This document shows positions 55,732 through 63,816 of a stretch of DNA of 64,000 nt, in pieces. This DNA comes from UBA5066 sp048500275. Lineage in GTDB: Bacteria; Acidobacteriota; Thermoanaerobaculia; UBA5066. Below the pieces are notes generated by a model. The model saw nothing but the letters and a program-made list of their open reading frames with translations, was not told the DNA's origin and did not search any database. A program made the translations under genes and the position numbers. Location of the stretch: positions 558,001 through 622,000 of the forward strand of contig JASNYI010000001.1 of NCBI GenBank assembly GCA_048500275.1. Direction: 5' to 3'. Numbering within the stretch: position 1 is the stretch's first letter; each line of letters starts with the position of its first letter.

Positions 55732-55803
55732 GGGGTCAGCTCCGTCTTCCGTTGAAGACGCGACAGACGGAGCCCGAGCTTCCACGGAAAACGGAACTAC
55801 CCC
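55732..55803. repeat. Imperfect GGGGTCAGCTC-type inverted repeat
   Basis: GGGGTCAGCTCCGTCTTCCG (from 55732) pairs with ACGGAAAACGGAACTACCCC (ending 55803) with a few mismatches and one gap, around about 30 nt. It fills most of the 144-bp gap between sucrose synthase and the ClC gene and shares the GGGGTCAG tip with the elements at 7851 and 31531. Confidence 0.6.
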
Positions 55804-55851
55804 TCTTGCCCCCCTGTTGGCTCTCTTGGCTCGGGCTACTCTCCGCGCAGC

Positions 55852-57645
55852 ATGTCGGGATCCCCTGAGGTCGTGAACGGCGGCGCCCTGGGCCGGGTCG
55901 AGGCGTTCTTCGCCTTCCTCAGGCCGCGTTCGAGGCAGTCCGTCCTCGTCGCCGTCGTCCTGATCGGCGCGGGGTGCGGCCTCGTGGCCGTGGCGTTCCA
56001 CGGAGCCATCGAGTTCCTGCGCGCCCTCCTCCTCGGAACGGCGCTCAAGCAGCCGAACGGCCTCGTGCGGGGCGCCCTCCTCGTGGCGATTCCCACCGCG
56101 GCCGGCGCGCTCCTCGCCTGGCTCGTCCCCCGGCTCGCGCCCCGTTCCGGAGGCGGGCTCGCCCTCGTGAGAAAGGCGTTCGCGGGCGACCCCGCGACGC
56201 TCCTCGACGCGCGGACGCTCGTCGGCGCCTTCGGCGCGAACTCCCTCTCCCTGGGCGCCGGGACGCCGCTCGGCCCGGAGGGGCCGACGGTCGTCCTGAC
56301 GAGCGGCTTCGCGGCCGCTGCCGCGCGGTGGCTGCGGCTGCCGGGACGTTTCGTGAAGGCGATGGTCCCGGTCGGAACGGCCGCGGGGATCGCGGCCATC
56401 TTCAACGCGCCGATCACGGGCGTCGTCTTCGCGCTCGAGGAGGTGATGGGCGCGGCCTCGCGCGGCGTCCTCGGAGGGTCGCTCCTGGCTGCCGTCGCGG
56501 CGGCCGTCGTCGAGCGCACGTTCCTCGGCGGCGAGAGGCTCCTCCCCGCCGCACCGGCCCACTGGGGCGACCTGCGCGAGCTCCTCGGCTTCGCCGTCCT
56601 CGGGCTCCTCTGCGGCGCGGCGGCCGGGTGGCTGCCGCGCGTCGTCCCGATCCTCCAGAAGGGCCTCGCGAGGCTCGTGGAGCGGGCGGGGCGCGGCGCC
56701 TTCGTTGCCCGGGGCGCGATCGCCGGGGCCGTCGCGGGTCTTCTCGGCGTCGTGGCGCCGGAAACCCTCGGCATCGGCTACCCGGCCATCGCCGAGTGGC
56801 TCGCGGGGGGCGGGACCGGCCCCCAGGCCGCCATCGCCTTTGCCGCGAAGCTCGCGGGGGTCGCCCTCGCGCTCGCCGCGCCGCTCGTCGGCGGCGTCTT
56901 CGCGCCGTCGCTCTTCCTCGGGGCGTCCCTCGGCGCCGCCGCCGGGCACCTCGGCCAGTTCCTCTTCCCGATGGCCCACGTCGAGCCCGGCGCCTGGGCC
57001 CTCGTCGGGATGGGGGCCTTCTTCGCCGGGTTCCTCCGGACCCCGATCGCCTCCGTCCTCATCGTCTTCGAGGTGACCGGCGACTACGGCCTCGTCCTGC
57101 CGCAGATGCTCACGGTCGTCCTCGCCTCGGTCGTGGCGCGACGCATCTCGCGCGAGACGCTCGTCGAGAGGGCGCTCGGCCCCGCGGGCGCGCGGCGGCC
57201 GTTCGAGGCGGAGGACCCGCTCTCGAAGGTCGCCGTCGGCGACGTGATGACGACCAGCCTCAAGGCGCCGCGCTCGTCACAGACGGTCGTCGAGGCGGCG
57301 CGCGCCGTGGCCGGGACGCGCCACACGCAGTACCCGGTCGTGGACGACGACGGCCTCCTCGCCGGGGTCCTCTTCGCGAAAGACCTCGACGCGGCGATTC
57401 TCGAGAACCGTCACGCCGCGAGGGCCGGGAGCCTCGCGCTCCCGCCCGTCCTCGTCCTCACGCCCGGCCAGACGCTCGCCGAAGCCGCGCTCAGCCTCGC
57501 GCGGGCCGGCGAGACCCGCGCGCCCGTCGTGGAATCCCTCGATTCGCCGCGGCTCGTCGGCTTCCTCTCCTCGTCGGACCTCGTCCGCGCCCGGCTCCAC
57601 GTCCACGAGGAGGAGTCGGGACCGTCGATGGCGGACCTGGGGTGA
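55852..57645 (+). CDS. ClC-family chloride channel/antiporter with CBS pair
   Basis: 597 residues. The channel part (about 20-440) has the selectivity elements GAGTPLGPEGPTV (gating Glu retained in G-x-E-G-P), AAGIAAIFNAPITGVVFALEE and GVFAPSLFLGASLGAAAG. A CBS pair occupies about 459-590 (VGDVMTTSLKAPRSSQTVVEAARAVAG, YPVVDDDGLLAGVLFAKDL, TRAPVVESLDSPRLVGFLSSSDLVRARL). Retention of the gating Glu favours Cl-/H+ exchange or gated flux. Its stop overlaps the start of the ABC binding-protein gene (GTGA, 57642-57645). Confidence 0.9.
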   Translation: MSGSPEVVNGGALGRVEAFFAFLRPRSRQSVLVAVVLIGAGCGLVAVAFHGAIEFLRALLLGTALKQPNGLVRGALLVAIPTAAGALLAWLVPRLAPRSGGGLALVRKAFAGDPATLLDARTLVGAFGANSLSLGAGTPLGPEGPTVVLTSGFAAAAARWLRLPGRFVKAMVPVGTAAGIAAIFNAPITGVVFALEEVMGAASRGVLGGSLLAAVAAAVVERTFLGGERLLPAAPAHWGDLRELLGFAVLGLLCGAAAGWLPRVVPILQKGLARLVERAGRGAFVARGAIAGAVAGLLGVVAPETLGIGYPAIAEWLAGGGTGPQAAIAFAAKLAGVALALAAPLVGGVFAPSLFLGASLGAAAGHLGQFLFPMAHVEPGAWALVGMGAFFAGFLRTPIASVLIVFEVTGDYGLVLPQMLTVVLASVVARRISRETLVERALGPAGARRPFEAEDPLSKVAVGDVMTTSLKAPRSSQTVVEAARAVAGTRHTQYPVVDDDGLLAGVLFAKDLDAAILENRHAARAGSLALPPVLVLTPGQTLAEAALSLARAGETRAPVVESLDSPRLVGFLSSSDLVRARLHVHEEESGPSMADLG

Positions 57646-58913
57646 GGCTCCGCGCGGCCGCCGTCGCGACCGCCCTCGTCCTCCTCCTCGGGGGGGCGGG
57701 GTGCCGGGGCGGCGGCGCCGCGCGGCAGGACGGCGTCACCCTCCGGATGCTCGTCCCGGCCAACGAACGCCCGTTCTGGCTCCCTCTCGCCGCGACCTTC
57801 GCCGAGGCCAGCCCCGGCGTCTCGCTCGACCTGCAGGAAGGGCCGGTCCCGACCGACCTGCGAGAGAGCCTGACGACGAACGCCCTCCTCTCCGGCGACG
57901 GCGCCTACGACCTCGTCTACCTCGACGTCACCTGGACCTCGAAGCTCGCCGCGGCGGGCTGGCTCCTCCCGCTCGACGACGAGATCGGCGAGGAGGAACG
58001 GGCCGCTTTCCTCCCGCAGGCGCTCGGCGCCGGCTTCTTCCGGGGCCGCCTCTACCGCACTCCCTTTCGCACCGACGTCGGCCTCCTCTACTACCGCGCC
58101 GACCTCCTCGCGGAGGCCGGGGTCGCGCCCCCTCGCACCTTCGCCCAGCTGGAGGCGGCGGCGCGCCGCCTCCAGTCGCCGCCCGGCCGCTGGGGCTTTC
58201 TCTGGCAGGGAGCCCAGTACGAGGGGCTCGTCTGCTTCTTCCTCGAGGTGCTGCACGGGCACGGTGGCTCCTGGATCGACCCGGAGACGCTCGAGGTCGG
58301 CCTCGAGAGCCCCGAGGCCGAGGCCGCTCTTGACTTCCTCGTCCGCGCCCGAGGCCCGGGCGGCATCAGCCCGCCGGGCGTCGCGGCCTACAAGGAGGAG
58401 GAGACGCGCCACCTCTTCCAGGGGGGGCGGGCCGTCTTCCTCAGGAGCTGGCCCTACGTCTGGCGGCTCTCGCAGCGCGAGGGCTCGGCGGTCGCTGGAA
58501 AGGTCGGCGTCCTCCCCGTGCCGACGGTCTCGGGCGAGCCCGGCTCCGGGACGCTCGGCGGCTGGGGGCTCGCGGTCGCCCGCGCCTCGCGCCACCCGCG
58601 CGAGGCGATCGCGTTCCTCCGGCACGCCACGTCCCTCGAGAGCCAGCGCCTCTTCTGCGAACCGACCGGCTTCGCACCGGCCCGCCGGGACGCGTACGCG
58701 GACCCGGCGCTCCTCGCCGCGAACCCCTTCCTCGCCGACCTGGGGGCGATCCACTCGAGCGCGACGGCCCGCCCCGTCGTGGCGCGCTACGCGCAGGCCT
58801 CGGACATCCTCCAGCGGCACCTCACCGCGGCCCTCGCCGGCCTCTCCTCGCCCCGCGAGGCGCTCGCGGCGGCCGCGCGGGAGACGCGCCTCGTCCTAGG
58901 GGAGGCGCCGTGA
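57642..58913 (+). CDS. ABC sugar importer, substrate-binding lipoprotein
   Basis: 423 residues from the overlapping GTG. Lipoprotein signal peptide LVLLLGGAGC (Cys at about residue 21). The extracytoplasmic solute-binding protein (SBP_bac_1/8) pattern is VTLRMLVPANERPFWLPLAATFAEASPGVSLDLQEG, YDLVYLDVTWTSKLAAAGWLLPLDD, LYRTPFRTDVGLLYYRADLLAEAG and LGGWGLAVARASRHPREAIAFLRH. It is of the trehalose/maltose-binding type. The ligand is not certain; the sucrose cluster just upstream makes a disaccharide plausible. Confidence 0.88.
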   Translation: MRLRAAAVATALVLLLGGAGCRGGGAARQDGVTLRMLVPANERPFWLPLAATFAEASPGVSLDLQEGPVPTDLRESLTTNALLSGDGAYDLVYLDVTWTSKLAAAGWLLPLDDEIGEEERAAFLPQALGAGFFRGRLYRTPFRTDVGLLYYRADLLAEAGVAPPRTFAQLEAAARRLQSPPGRWGFLWQGAQYEGLVCFFLEVLHGHGGSWIDPETLEVGLESPEAEAALDFLVRARGPGGISPPGVAAYKEEETRHLFQGGRAVFLRSWPYVWRLSQREGSAVAGKVGVLPVPTVSGEPGSGTLGGWGLAVARASRHPREAIAFLRHATSLESQRLFCEPTGFAPARRDAYADPALLAANPFLADLGAIHSSATARPVVARYAQASDILQRHLTAALAGLSSPREALAAAARETRLVLGEAP

Positions 58914-59803
58914 GCGCCGGGACGCTCGCCGGCAGGGCGCGACGCGAGCGCATCCTCCTCCTCGCGCCCGTCCTCGTCCTCCTCGCGCTCGTCGTGGCGA
59001 TCCCGGCGATCCGGGTCGTTCTCCTGGGATTCACGCGGACCGAGCTCGACGACGGCGTCGTCTCCTCCTGGGCCGGCCTCGCGACGCACGCCCGGACGTT
59101 CTCCGACGGACGCTTCCTCTCGGCCCTCCGAAACACGGCGCTCTTCACGGGCCTCTCCGTCCTCCTCGAGGTGACGCTCGGGACGGCCCTCGCCCTCCTC
59201 CTCGACCGCCCGTTCCGCGGGCGGGGGGCGCTGCGCGCCGTCGTCCTCGTCCCGTGGGCGCTCCCGACCTCGGTCATGGCGCTCGCCTGGGCCTGGATCT
59301 TCCACGACACCTTTGGAATGGCGAACGACCTCCTCCAGCGCCTCGGCCTCCTCGGAGAGCCCGTCGCCTGGCTCGCCGAGCCCGCGACCGCGATGGGCGC
59401 GCTCGTCGTGGCGGACGCCTGGAAGACGACGCCGTTCGTGGCGCTCATCCTCCTCGCCGGGCTGCAGGGGATCCCGCAGGAGGTCCTCGAGGCGGCCCGC
59501 GTCGACGGCGCCGGGCCCTGGCAGCGGTTCCGGCGGATCACCCTGCCGCTCCTCCTCCCCTCGCTCGTCGTGGCGACCCTCTTCCGCTCCATCCAGGCGT
59601 GGGGCGCGTTCGACCTCGTCTACGTGATGACGGGAGGCGGGCCCGGCGGCTCCACGGAGACGCTCTCCCTCTACGCCTTCCAGAGCTGGTTCCGCTACCT
59701 CGATTTCGGCTACGGCGCGGCGGTGGCCGTCCAGGGGATGCTCGTCGCCCTCCTCCTCGCGGCCGTCGTCGTGAAGCTCGCTTCGCGCCGGGAGACGGCG
59801 TGA
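58910..59803 (+). CDS. ABC sugar importer permease, MalF-type
   Basis: 297 residues, GTG start overlapping the binding-protein stop by 4 bp. Six membrane helices, the first at about 14-36. The EAA loop that docks with the ATPase is VLEAARVDGAGPWQRFRRITLPLLLPSL. FDLVYVMTGGGPGGSTETLSLYAFQSWF is typical of MalF/UgpA-type permeases. It should form a heterodimer with the next gene's product. Confidence 0.92.
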   Translation: MSAGTLAGRARRERILLLAPVLVLLALVVAIPAIRVVLLGFTRTELDDGVVSSWAGLATHARTFSDGRFLSALRNTALFTGLSVLLEVTLGTALALLLDRPFRGRGALRAVVLVPWALPTSVMALAWAWIFHDTFGMANDLLQRLGLLGEPVAWLAEPATAMGALVVADAWKTTPFVALILLAGLQGIPQEVLEAARVDGAGPWQRFRRITLPLLLPSLVVATLFRSIQAWGAFDLVYVMTGGGPGGSTETLSLYAFQSWFRYLDFGYGAAVAVQGMLVALLLAAVVVKLASRRETA

Positions 59804-60636
59804 GGCGCCGCCCCGCCGCAGCGGCGGCCCTCGCCCTGGCGGTCGCGCTCGCCGCGGCCTGGAGCCTCGTCCCGGCCCTCTGGCAGGCCGCGACGGCCGT
59901 CAAGCCCGAGGCGCAGATCACGTCGGTCCCCGCCGTCTGGGTCCCCAGCCCGCCCACCGCCGAGCACGTCCGCGCCCTCTGGGAGAGGAAGCCCTTCGCG
60001 CGCTACCTCGGCAACAGCGCGTTCGTGGCCCTCGCCGCGACCCTCCTCGCCCTCGGCGTCGCCGCCCCGGCCGCCTCCGCCCTCTGCCGGATGCGCCCCG
60101 CCGCGCGGAACCGATGGCTCCTCGGCCTCCTCCTCGTCTCCCTCTTCCCGCCGATCCTCCTCCTCTTCCCGCTCTACGAGGGGGTGCGGCTCCTCGGCCT
60201 CGTCAACTCGCCCCTCGCGCTCGTCCTCCCCTACGCCGCCTTCGGCGTGCCGCTCGCGGTCTGGGTCCTCGAGGCGGCCTTCCGCGAGCTGCCGCGGGAG
60301 GTCGAGGAGGCCGCGACGCTCGACGGCCTGGGCCCGATCGGGCGCCTCGCCCGCGTCCAGCTCCCGCTCGCGGCCCCCTCGGTCGCGGCGGCCGGGCTCC
60401 TCACCTTCATCGCCTCGTGGAACGAGTTCCTCCTCGCCCTGAGCTTCACGACGCGCGACACGAGCCGCACGGTGACCGCGGGCATCGCGAGCGTCTCCGG
60501 CGCGTCCCTCTACGAGGTGCCGTGGGGCCAGCTCTCGGCGGCGATCGTCCTCTCGACGCTCCCCGTCGTCCTCCTCGTCCTCTTCTTCGAGAGGCGGATC
60601 TCGGGCGGGCTGACGGGCGGGGCGGTCAAGGGCTGA
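59800..60636 (+). CDS. ABC sugar importer permease, MalG-type
   Basis: 278 residues, GTG start overlapping the previous stop by 4 bp. Six helices; EAA loop VEEAATLDGLGPIGRLARVQLPLAAPSV; FIASWNEFLLALSFT and an ending of MalG type. No ABC ATPase gene follows: the unit ends at a terminator 17 bp beyond the stop, so a shared MsmK-like ATPase encoded elsewhere must energise it. Confidence 0.92.
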   Translation: MRRRPAAAAALALAVALAAAWSLVPALWQAATAVKPEAQITSVPAVWVPSPPTAEHVRALWERKPFARYLGNSAFVALAATLLALGVAAPAASALCRMRPAARNRWLLGLLLVSLFPPILLLFPLYEGVRLLGLVNSPLALVLPYAAFGVPLAVWVLEAAFRELPREVEEAATLDGLGPIGRLARVQLPLAAPSVAAAGLLTFIASWNEFLLALSFTTRDTSRTVTAGIASVSGASLYEVPWGQLSAAIVLSTLPVVLLVLFFERRISGGLTGGAVKG

Positions 60637-60652
60637 GGGCGCGAGGAGCAGC

Positions 60653-60687
60653 AAGGCCCGCCGGGGTCTCCCCCGGCGGGCCTTTCG
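60653..60687 (+). terminator. Terminator of the ClC-ABC operon
   Basis: AAGGCCCGCCGGGG (60653-60666) pairs perfectly with CCCCGGCGGGCCTT (60671-60684), 4-nt loop, followed by TTCG. It also faces the end of the convergent lipoprotein gene and could serve both strands. Confidence 0.75.
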
Positions 60688-60709
60688 TGCGCCGCGACCG
60701 GGCTCCGGG

Positions 60710-61651
60710 TCAGTCCTTGTACTTGACGACCAGGAACTTCTCGCCCGACCAGAACGCGGCCGGGTCGACGATCTTCAGCGTCGTGTTCTGCTCGTCCGCG
60801 ACGATGAGCTCGTAGCTTCCCTGCGGGTGGGTCGAGAGGACCTGGACCTTCTTGATCGGGGCCGAGATGGCGAACGCCTGCTCCGCCGTCACGTCGATCT
60901 CCCGGAAGATCTCCGGGTCGAACTTCCCGGTCTGCACCCAGCTGCCGCGCATCCCGAGGAAGGCGCCCTTCTTCTCGATCACGCCCTTGGCCTCGAGCTC
61001 CTTCTGGCCGGCGATCGCGACGTGGGCCGTGTTGATCGTCTTCGTCTGGCTCTCGATGACCGTCTCCTTCTCCGCGATCGTCGCCGTCTGCTCCTCGACG
61101 ACCTGCGTCAGCCCGAGGACTTTCGTCTCGAGCTCGGCGATCATCGACACCTTCTCTTCGAGGTTCTTCCGCATCTCGCCGATGACGCGCTCCATCGACG
61201 TGACCTTCCCCTCGAGCTCGACGACCTGCTGGCCGGAAGCCTTCGCCTTCGCGAGGGCGTCCTTCTTCTCCTGCTCGAGGCGGGCGAGCTTGTCGAGGTT
61301 CTCCTTGATCGCCTTGCGGATCGCGTCGATCTCGGTCTTCAGCTCGTCGCGGCGGGTGCTGCGGGGCTTCCCTTCCTGGACGACCTCGATCGAGCTCCTG
61401 ACGATCTGCAGCTCCTTGGCGCGAAGCTCCTCGAGGCTCGTGGCCACCTCGTCGAGGGTCGTCTGCATCTCCTCGCTCTCGACGCCGGCCGAAGTCAGCT
61501 GCCCGGCGAGCTGCTCCTTCTCCTGGGAGAGCTTCTGGTTGTCGGCCCGGAGCTGCTCGATCTCCTTCTTCCATCCGCATCCGCCGAGGGCGAGCGCGGC
61601 GGCGAGGATCCCGGCGAAGGCGACACGCGTCGCGGTGATCCCGTGGGTCAT
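60710..61651 (-). CDS. Coiled-coil lipoprotein, unknown function
   Basis: 313 residues; a near-consensus GAGGAGGT precedes the ATG. Lipobox LALGGC-G (Cys at about residue 25). Residues 28-215 are an almost continuous coiled coil (EIEQLRADNQKLSQEKEQLAGQL, LDKLARLEQEKKDALAKAK, IAELETKVLGLTQVVEEQ). The C-terminal 95 residues form a small globular domain (GVIEKKGAFLGMRGSWVQTGKFDPEIFREID, SYELIVADEQNTTLKIVDPAAFWSGEKFLVV). Probably a periplasmic spacer or scaffold held in a membrane. The partner is unknown. It is divergent from the efflux operon. Confidence 0.75.
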   Translation of the reverse strand: MTHGITATRVAFAGILAAALALGGCGWKKEIEQLRADNQKLSQEKEQLAGQLTSAGVESEEMQTTLDEVATSLEELRAKELQIVRSSIEVVQEGKPRSTRRDELKTEIDAIRKAIKENLDKLARLEQEKKDALAKAKASGQQVVELEGKVTSMERVIGEMRKNLEEKVSMIAELETKVLGLTQVVEEQTATIAEKETVIESQTKTINTAHVAIAGQKELEAKGVIEKKGAFLGMRGSWVQTGKFDPEIFREIDVTAEQAFAISAPIKKVQVLSTHPQGSYELIVADEQNTTLKIVDPAAFWSGEKFLVVKYKD

Positions 61652-61860
61652 GGTCTACCTCCTCTGAAAGCGCGGTTGCTGGTTTCGGATGATCGGTAAG
61701 GCTACCGCAGCCGGGCGGCTCGTCGGGGGTCTATCTCGCCACAGCGTGCCCGCCCCTCGCGTGCCCCTCCGGATCGTATCTCTAAACAATTGAGTAACAA
61801 TCATTTGCGGAATCAACTCGGGATTTGAAACCGGCTCTCGGCTTCCTGCGTAAACATCAC

Positions 61861-61874
61861 TGACCGCACGGTCA
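61861..61874. promoter_or_regulatory. TetR-type operator before the efflux operon
   Basis: TGACCG-CA-CGGTCA, a perfect palindrome with 6-bp arms, ends 14 bp before the tetR ATG. TGAC/GTCA-bounded palindromes are typical for AcrR/TetR regulators of efflux genes. Binding here would block transcription of the regulator and the pump genes together. Confidence 0.7.
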
Positions 61875-61888
61875 TCGAAAGGGGAGAG

Positions 61889-62521
61889 ATGCCTTCCACA
61901 CGCAGGAAGCTCCGGGAGGCTCTCGAGCCTACGAGGATCCGCGAGATCGGGGAGGCCGCGCTGCGCGTCGTCGCCAGGAGGGGACTCGAGGGGGCGACGA
62001 TGCAGGAGATCGCCGACGAGGCGGGCCTGGCGAAAGGGACCCTCTACCTCTACTTCGGCGGCCGGGACGACCTCGTCGTCCACCTGGCCGAGTCGGCCTT
62101 CGAGGAGCTGAGGCCCGCCGTGGCCGAGGCCCTTCGACGCGGGGGATCGGGCGCCGAGCGCCTCGAGGCCGCGATCCGCACCCACGTCGAGTTCTTCGAG
62201 CACCGGCGCGACCTCTTCCGTCTCTTCCTCTCCGTCGCCCACCCCGGAAGCGGCCCGGAACGCTCCACCCGCCTCGACCGCAGCTGCCACCCGCTCTACC
62301 TCGCCTATCTCGACCTCCTCGCGTCGTTCTTCTCCGAGAGCCAGGCCCTCGGGGAGATGCGCGCCCTTCCCCCCGGCCGGCTCGCGCTCTTCGTCGCCGA
62401 GGGGCTGGCGGGGGTGATCCTGAGAAGGCTCGGGGAGCCCGACCCGCCCCCCGTCGAGGAGGACGTCCGCCTCGTCGTCGACGCCCTCACCGCCGGGATT
62501 ACCACCAGGAGGACCCCATGA
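61889..62521 (+). CDS. TetR/AcrR-family regulator
   Basis: 210 residues; GGGGAG precedes the ATG. The N-terminal helix-turn-helix is IREIGEAALRVVARRGLEGATMQEIADEAGLAKGTLYLYFGGRDDLVVHLAESAF, standard for TetR. The ligand domain (HVEFFEHRRDLFRLFLSVAHPG) is helical and variable. It overlaps the TolC-family gene by 4 bp and stands beside a perfect operator, so it most likely represses its own efflux operon until a toxic ligand binds. Confidence 0.92.
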   Translation: MPSTRRKLREALEPTRIREIGEAALRVVARRGLEGATMQEIADEAGLAKGTLYLYFGGRDDLVVHLAESAFEELRPAVAEALRRGGSGAERLEAAIRTHVEFFEHRRDLFRLFLSVAHPGSGPERSTRLDRSCHPLYLAYLDLLASFFSESQALGEMRALPPGRLALFVAEGLAGVILRRLGEPDPPPVEEDVRLVVDALTAGITTRRTP

Positions 62522-63816
62522 GGTTGCCGCTGGGCGCGCTGGCTGCGGCCCTGATCCTCTACCCCGCCACGCCGCCGGCCCGGGCCGAAGGCCTCACCCT
62601 CTCCGGGGCGTTCGAGCGGGCGATCTCCTCGAACCTCTCCCTCGAGAGGGCCCGCCGCGAGCTCCCGTACGCGGACGCGCAGAGAAGGATGATGTTCTCG
62701 GCCCTCCTGCCGAGGGTCGCGGCCTTCGGGAACCTCGGCCTGAACAGCACCGAAGTCTCGTTCGGCGAGCCGCCCGACGACCGGACGATCCTCCCGAGAG
62801 AGGACTGGGACTTCCGGCTCGTCGCGACCCAGCCGGTCTTCGCGGGCCTCCGCGAGAAGCGGGCGTACGACCAGTCGAAGCTCGCGGTGGAAGGCGCCCG
62901 CCAGACCGGGCGCGGGGCCGGAGAGGACGTCCTCCTCGCCGTCGCCACGGCCTTCGCGGCGGCTGCCGGCAGCGAGGCGCTCGTCGAGGTCGAGACCCGC
63001 AATGTCGCACTCGTGGCGCAGCGAGCGAAGCAGGCGAAGGACCTTTTCGACGCCGGCGAGACGACCCGCGTCGACCTCCTCCGGGCCGAGGCCGACGGGA
63101 AGGCCGCCGAGGAGCGGCTCGTCACGGCCCGGCAGGCCCTCGAGGAATCGCTCGGCCGCCTCCGGGTCGCGCTCGCCCTCGACGGCGAGATCGACGTCGA
63201 CGCCGGCTCGGCGCAGCTGCCGGAACTCCCGGCGGAGGAGGAGCTCCTCGCCACCGCCCTCGCCCGCGCCGACGTGAAGCAGGCCGAGCTGGCCCTCGCG
63301 GCCGTGACGCTCGAGGTGAAGAAACAGAAGGGCGCCTACCTCCCGGTCCTCTTCGCCGAGGCGGGCTACGTGAAGCAGAAACGCGCCTTCCCGGTCGACG
63401 AGTACGCCTACGGCGCCCTGCGCCTCTCCGTCGACGTCTTCCGCGGCGGCGAGGTCGCCGCCCGCGTCGCCGCGGCCCGCGAGCGGGAGACGCAGGCCCG
63501 CCTCGCCCTCGAGGAGCTCCGCCGGGAGGTGAAGGAGTCGGTCCGCGTCGCGCTCCACGCCGTCGAGGCCTCCCGGGCGCGTACGAAGCTCGCCGACGAG
63601 CGGCTCGCGGCGGCAGAGGCCGACTACGACCAGACCTTCGAGCAGTACCGCAGCCAGCTCCTGACGACCCTCGACGTCCAGTCCGCCGAGACGTCCCTCG
63701 CCGAAGCGCGCCGCGGCCGGATCGCCGCCCGCCTCGGCCTCTTCCTCTCCGAGGTCCGCGTCCTCCACGCGGCCGGAGCCCTCGCCGCCTCCACTCTCGA
63801 GGAGACCTCCCGATGA
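62518..63816 (+). CDS. TolC-family outer-membrane efflux protein
   Basis: 432 residues; ATG overlapping the tetR stop (ATGA). Signal peptide AAALILYPATPPARA. Two OEP repeats: GLTLSGAFERAISSNLSLERARRELPYADAQRRMMFSALLPRVAAFGNLGLN and LARADVKQAELALAAVTLEVKKQKGAYLPVLFAEAGYVKQKRA, with long coiled helices (AERLVTAR-type VEASRARTKLADERLAAAEADYDQTFEQYRSQLLTTLDV). It forms the outer-membrane duct of a tripartite pump. Its stop overlaps the next gene. Confidence 0.93.
   Translation: MRLPLGALAAALILYPATPPARAEGLTLSGAFERAISSNLSLERARRELPYADAQRRMMFSALLPRVAAFGNLGLNSTEVSFGEPPDDRTILPREDWDFRLVATQPVFAGLREKRAYDQSKLAVEGARQTGRGAGEDVLLAVATAFAAAAGSEALVEVETRNVALVAQRAKQAKDLFDAGETTRVDLLRAEADGKAAEERLVTARQALEESLGRLRVALALDGEIDVDAGSAQLPELPAEEELLATALARADVKQAELALAAVTLEVKKQKGAYLPVLFAEAGYVKQKRAFPVDEYAYGALRLSVDVFRGGEVAARVAAARERETQARLALEELRREVKESVRVALHAVEASRARTKLADERLAAAEADYDQTFEQYRSQLLTTLDVQSAETSLAEARRGRIAARLGLFLSEVRVLHAAGALAASTLEETSR

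Noticed and set aside
53293..56979. A very long open frame (over 1,200 codons) on the minus strand across sucrose synthase and the ClC gene
   Set aside because: It is antisense to two proteins with clear catalytic motifs, its product is Arg/Glu/Asp/Gly-rich without domains, and such frames arise from GC-rich codon use.
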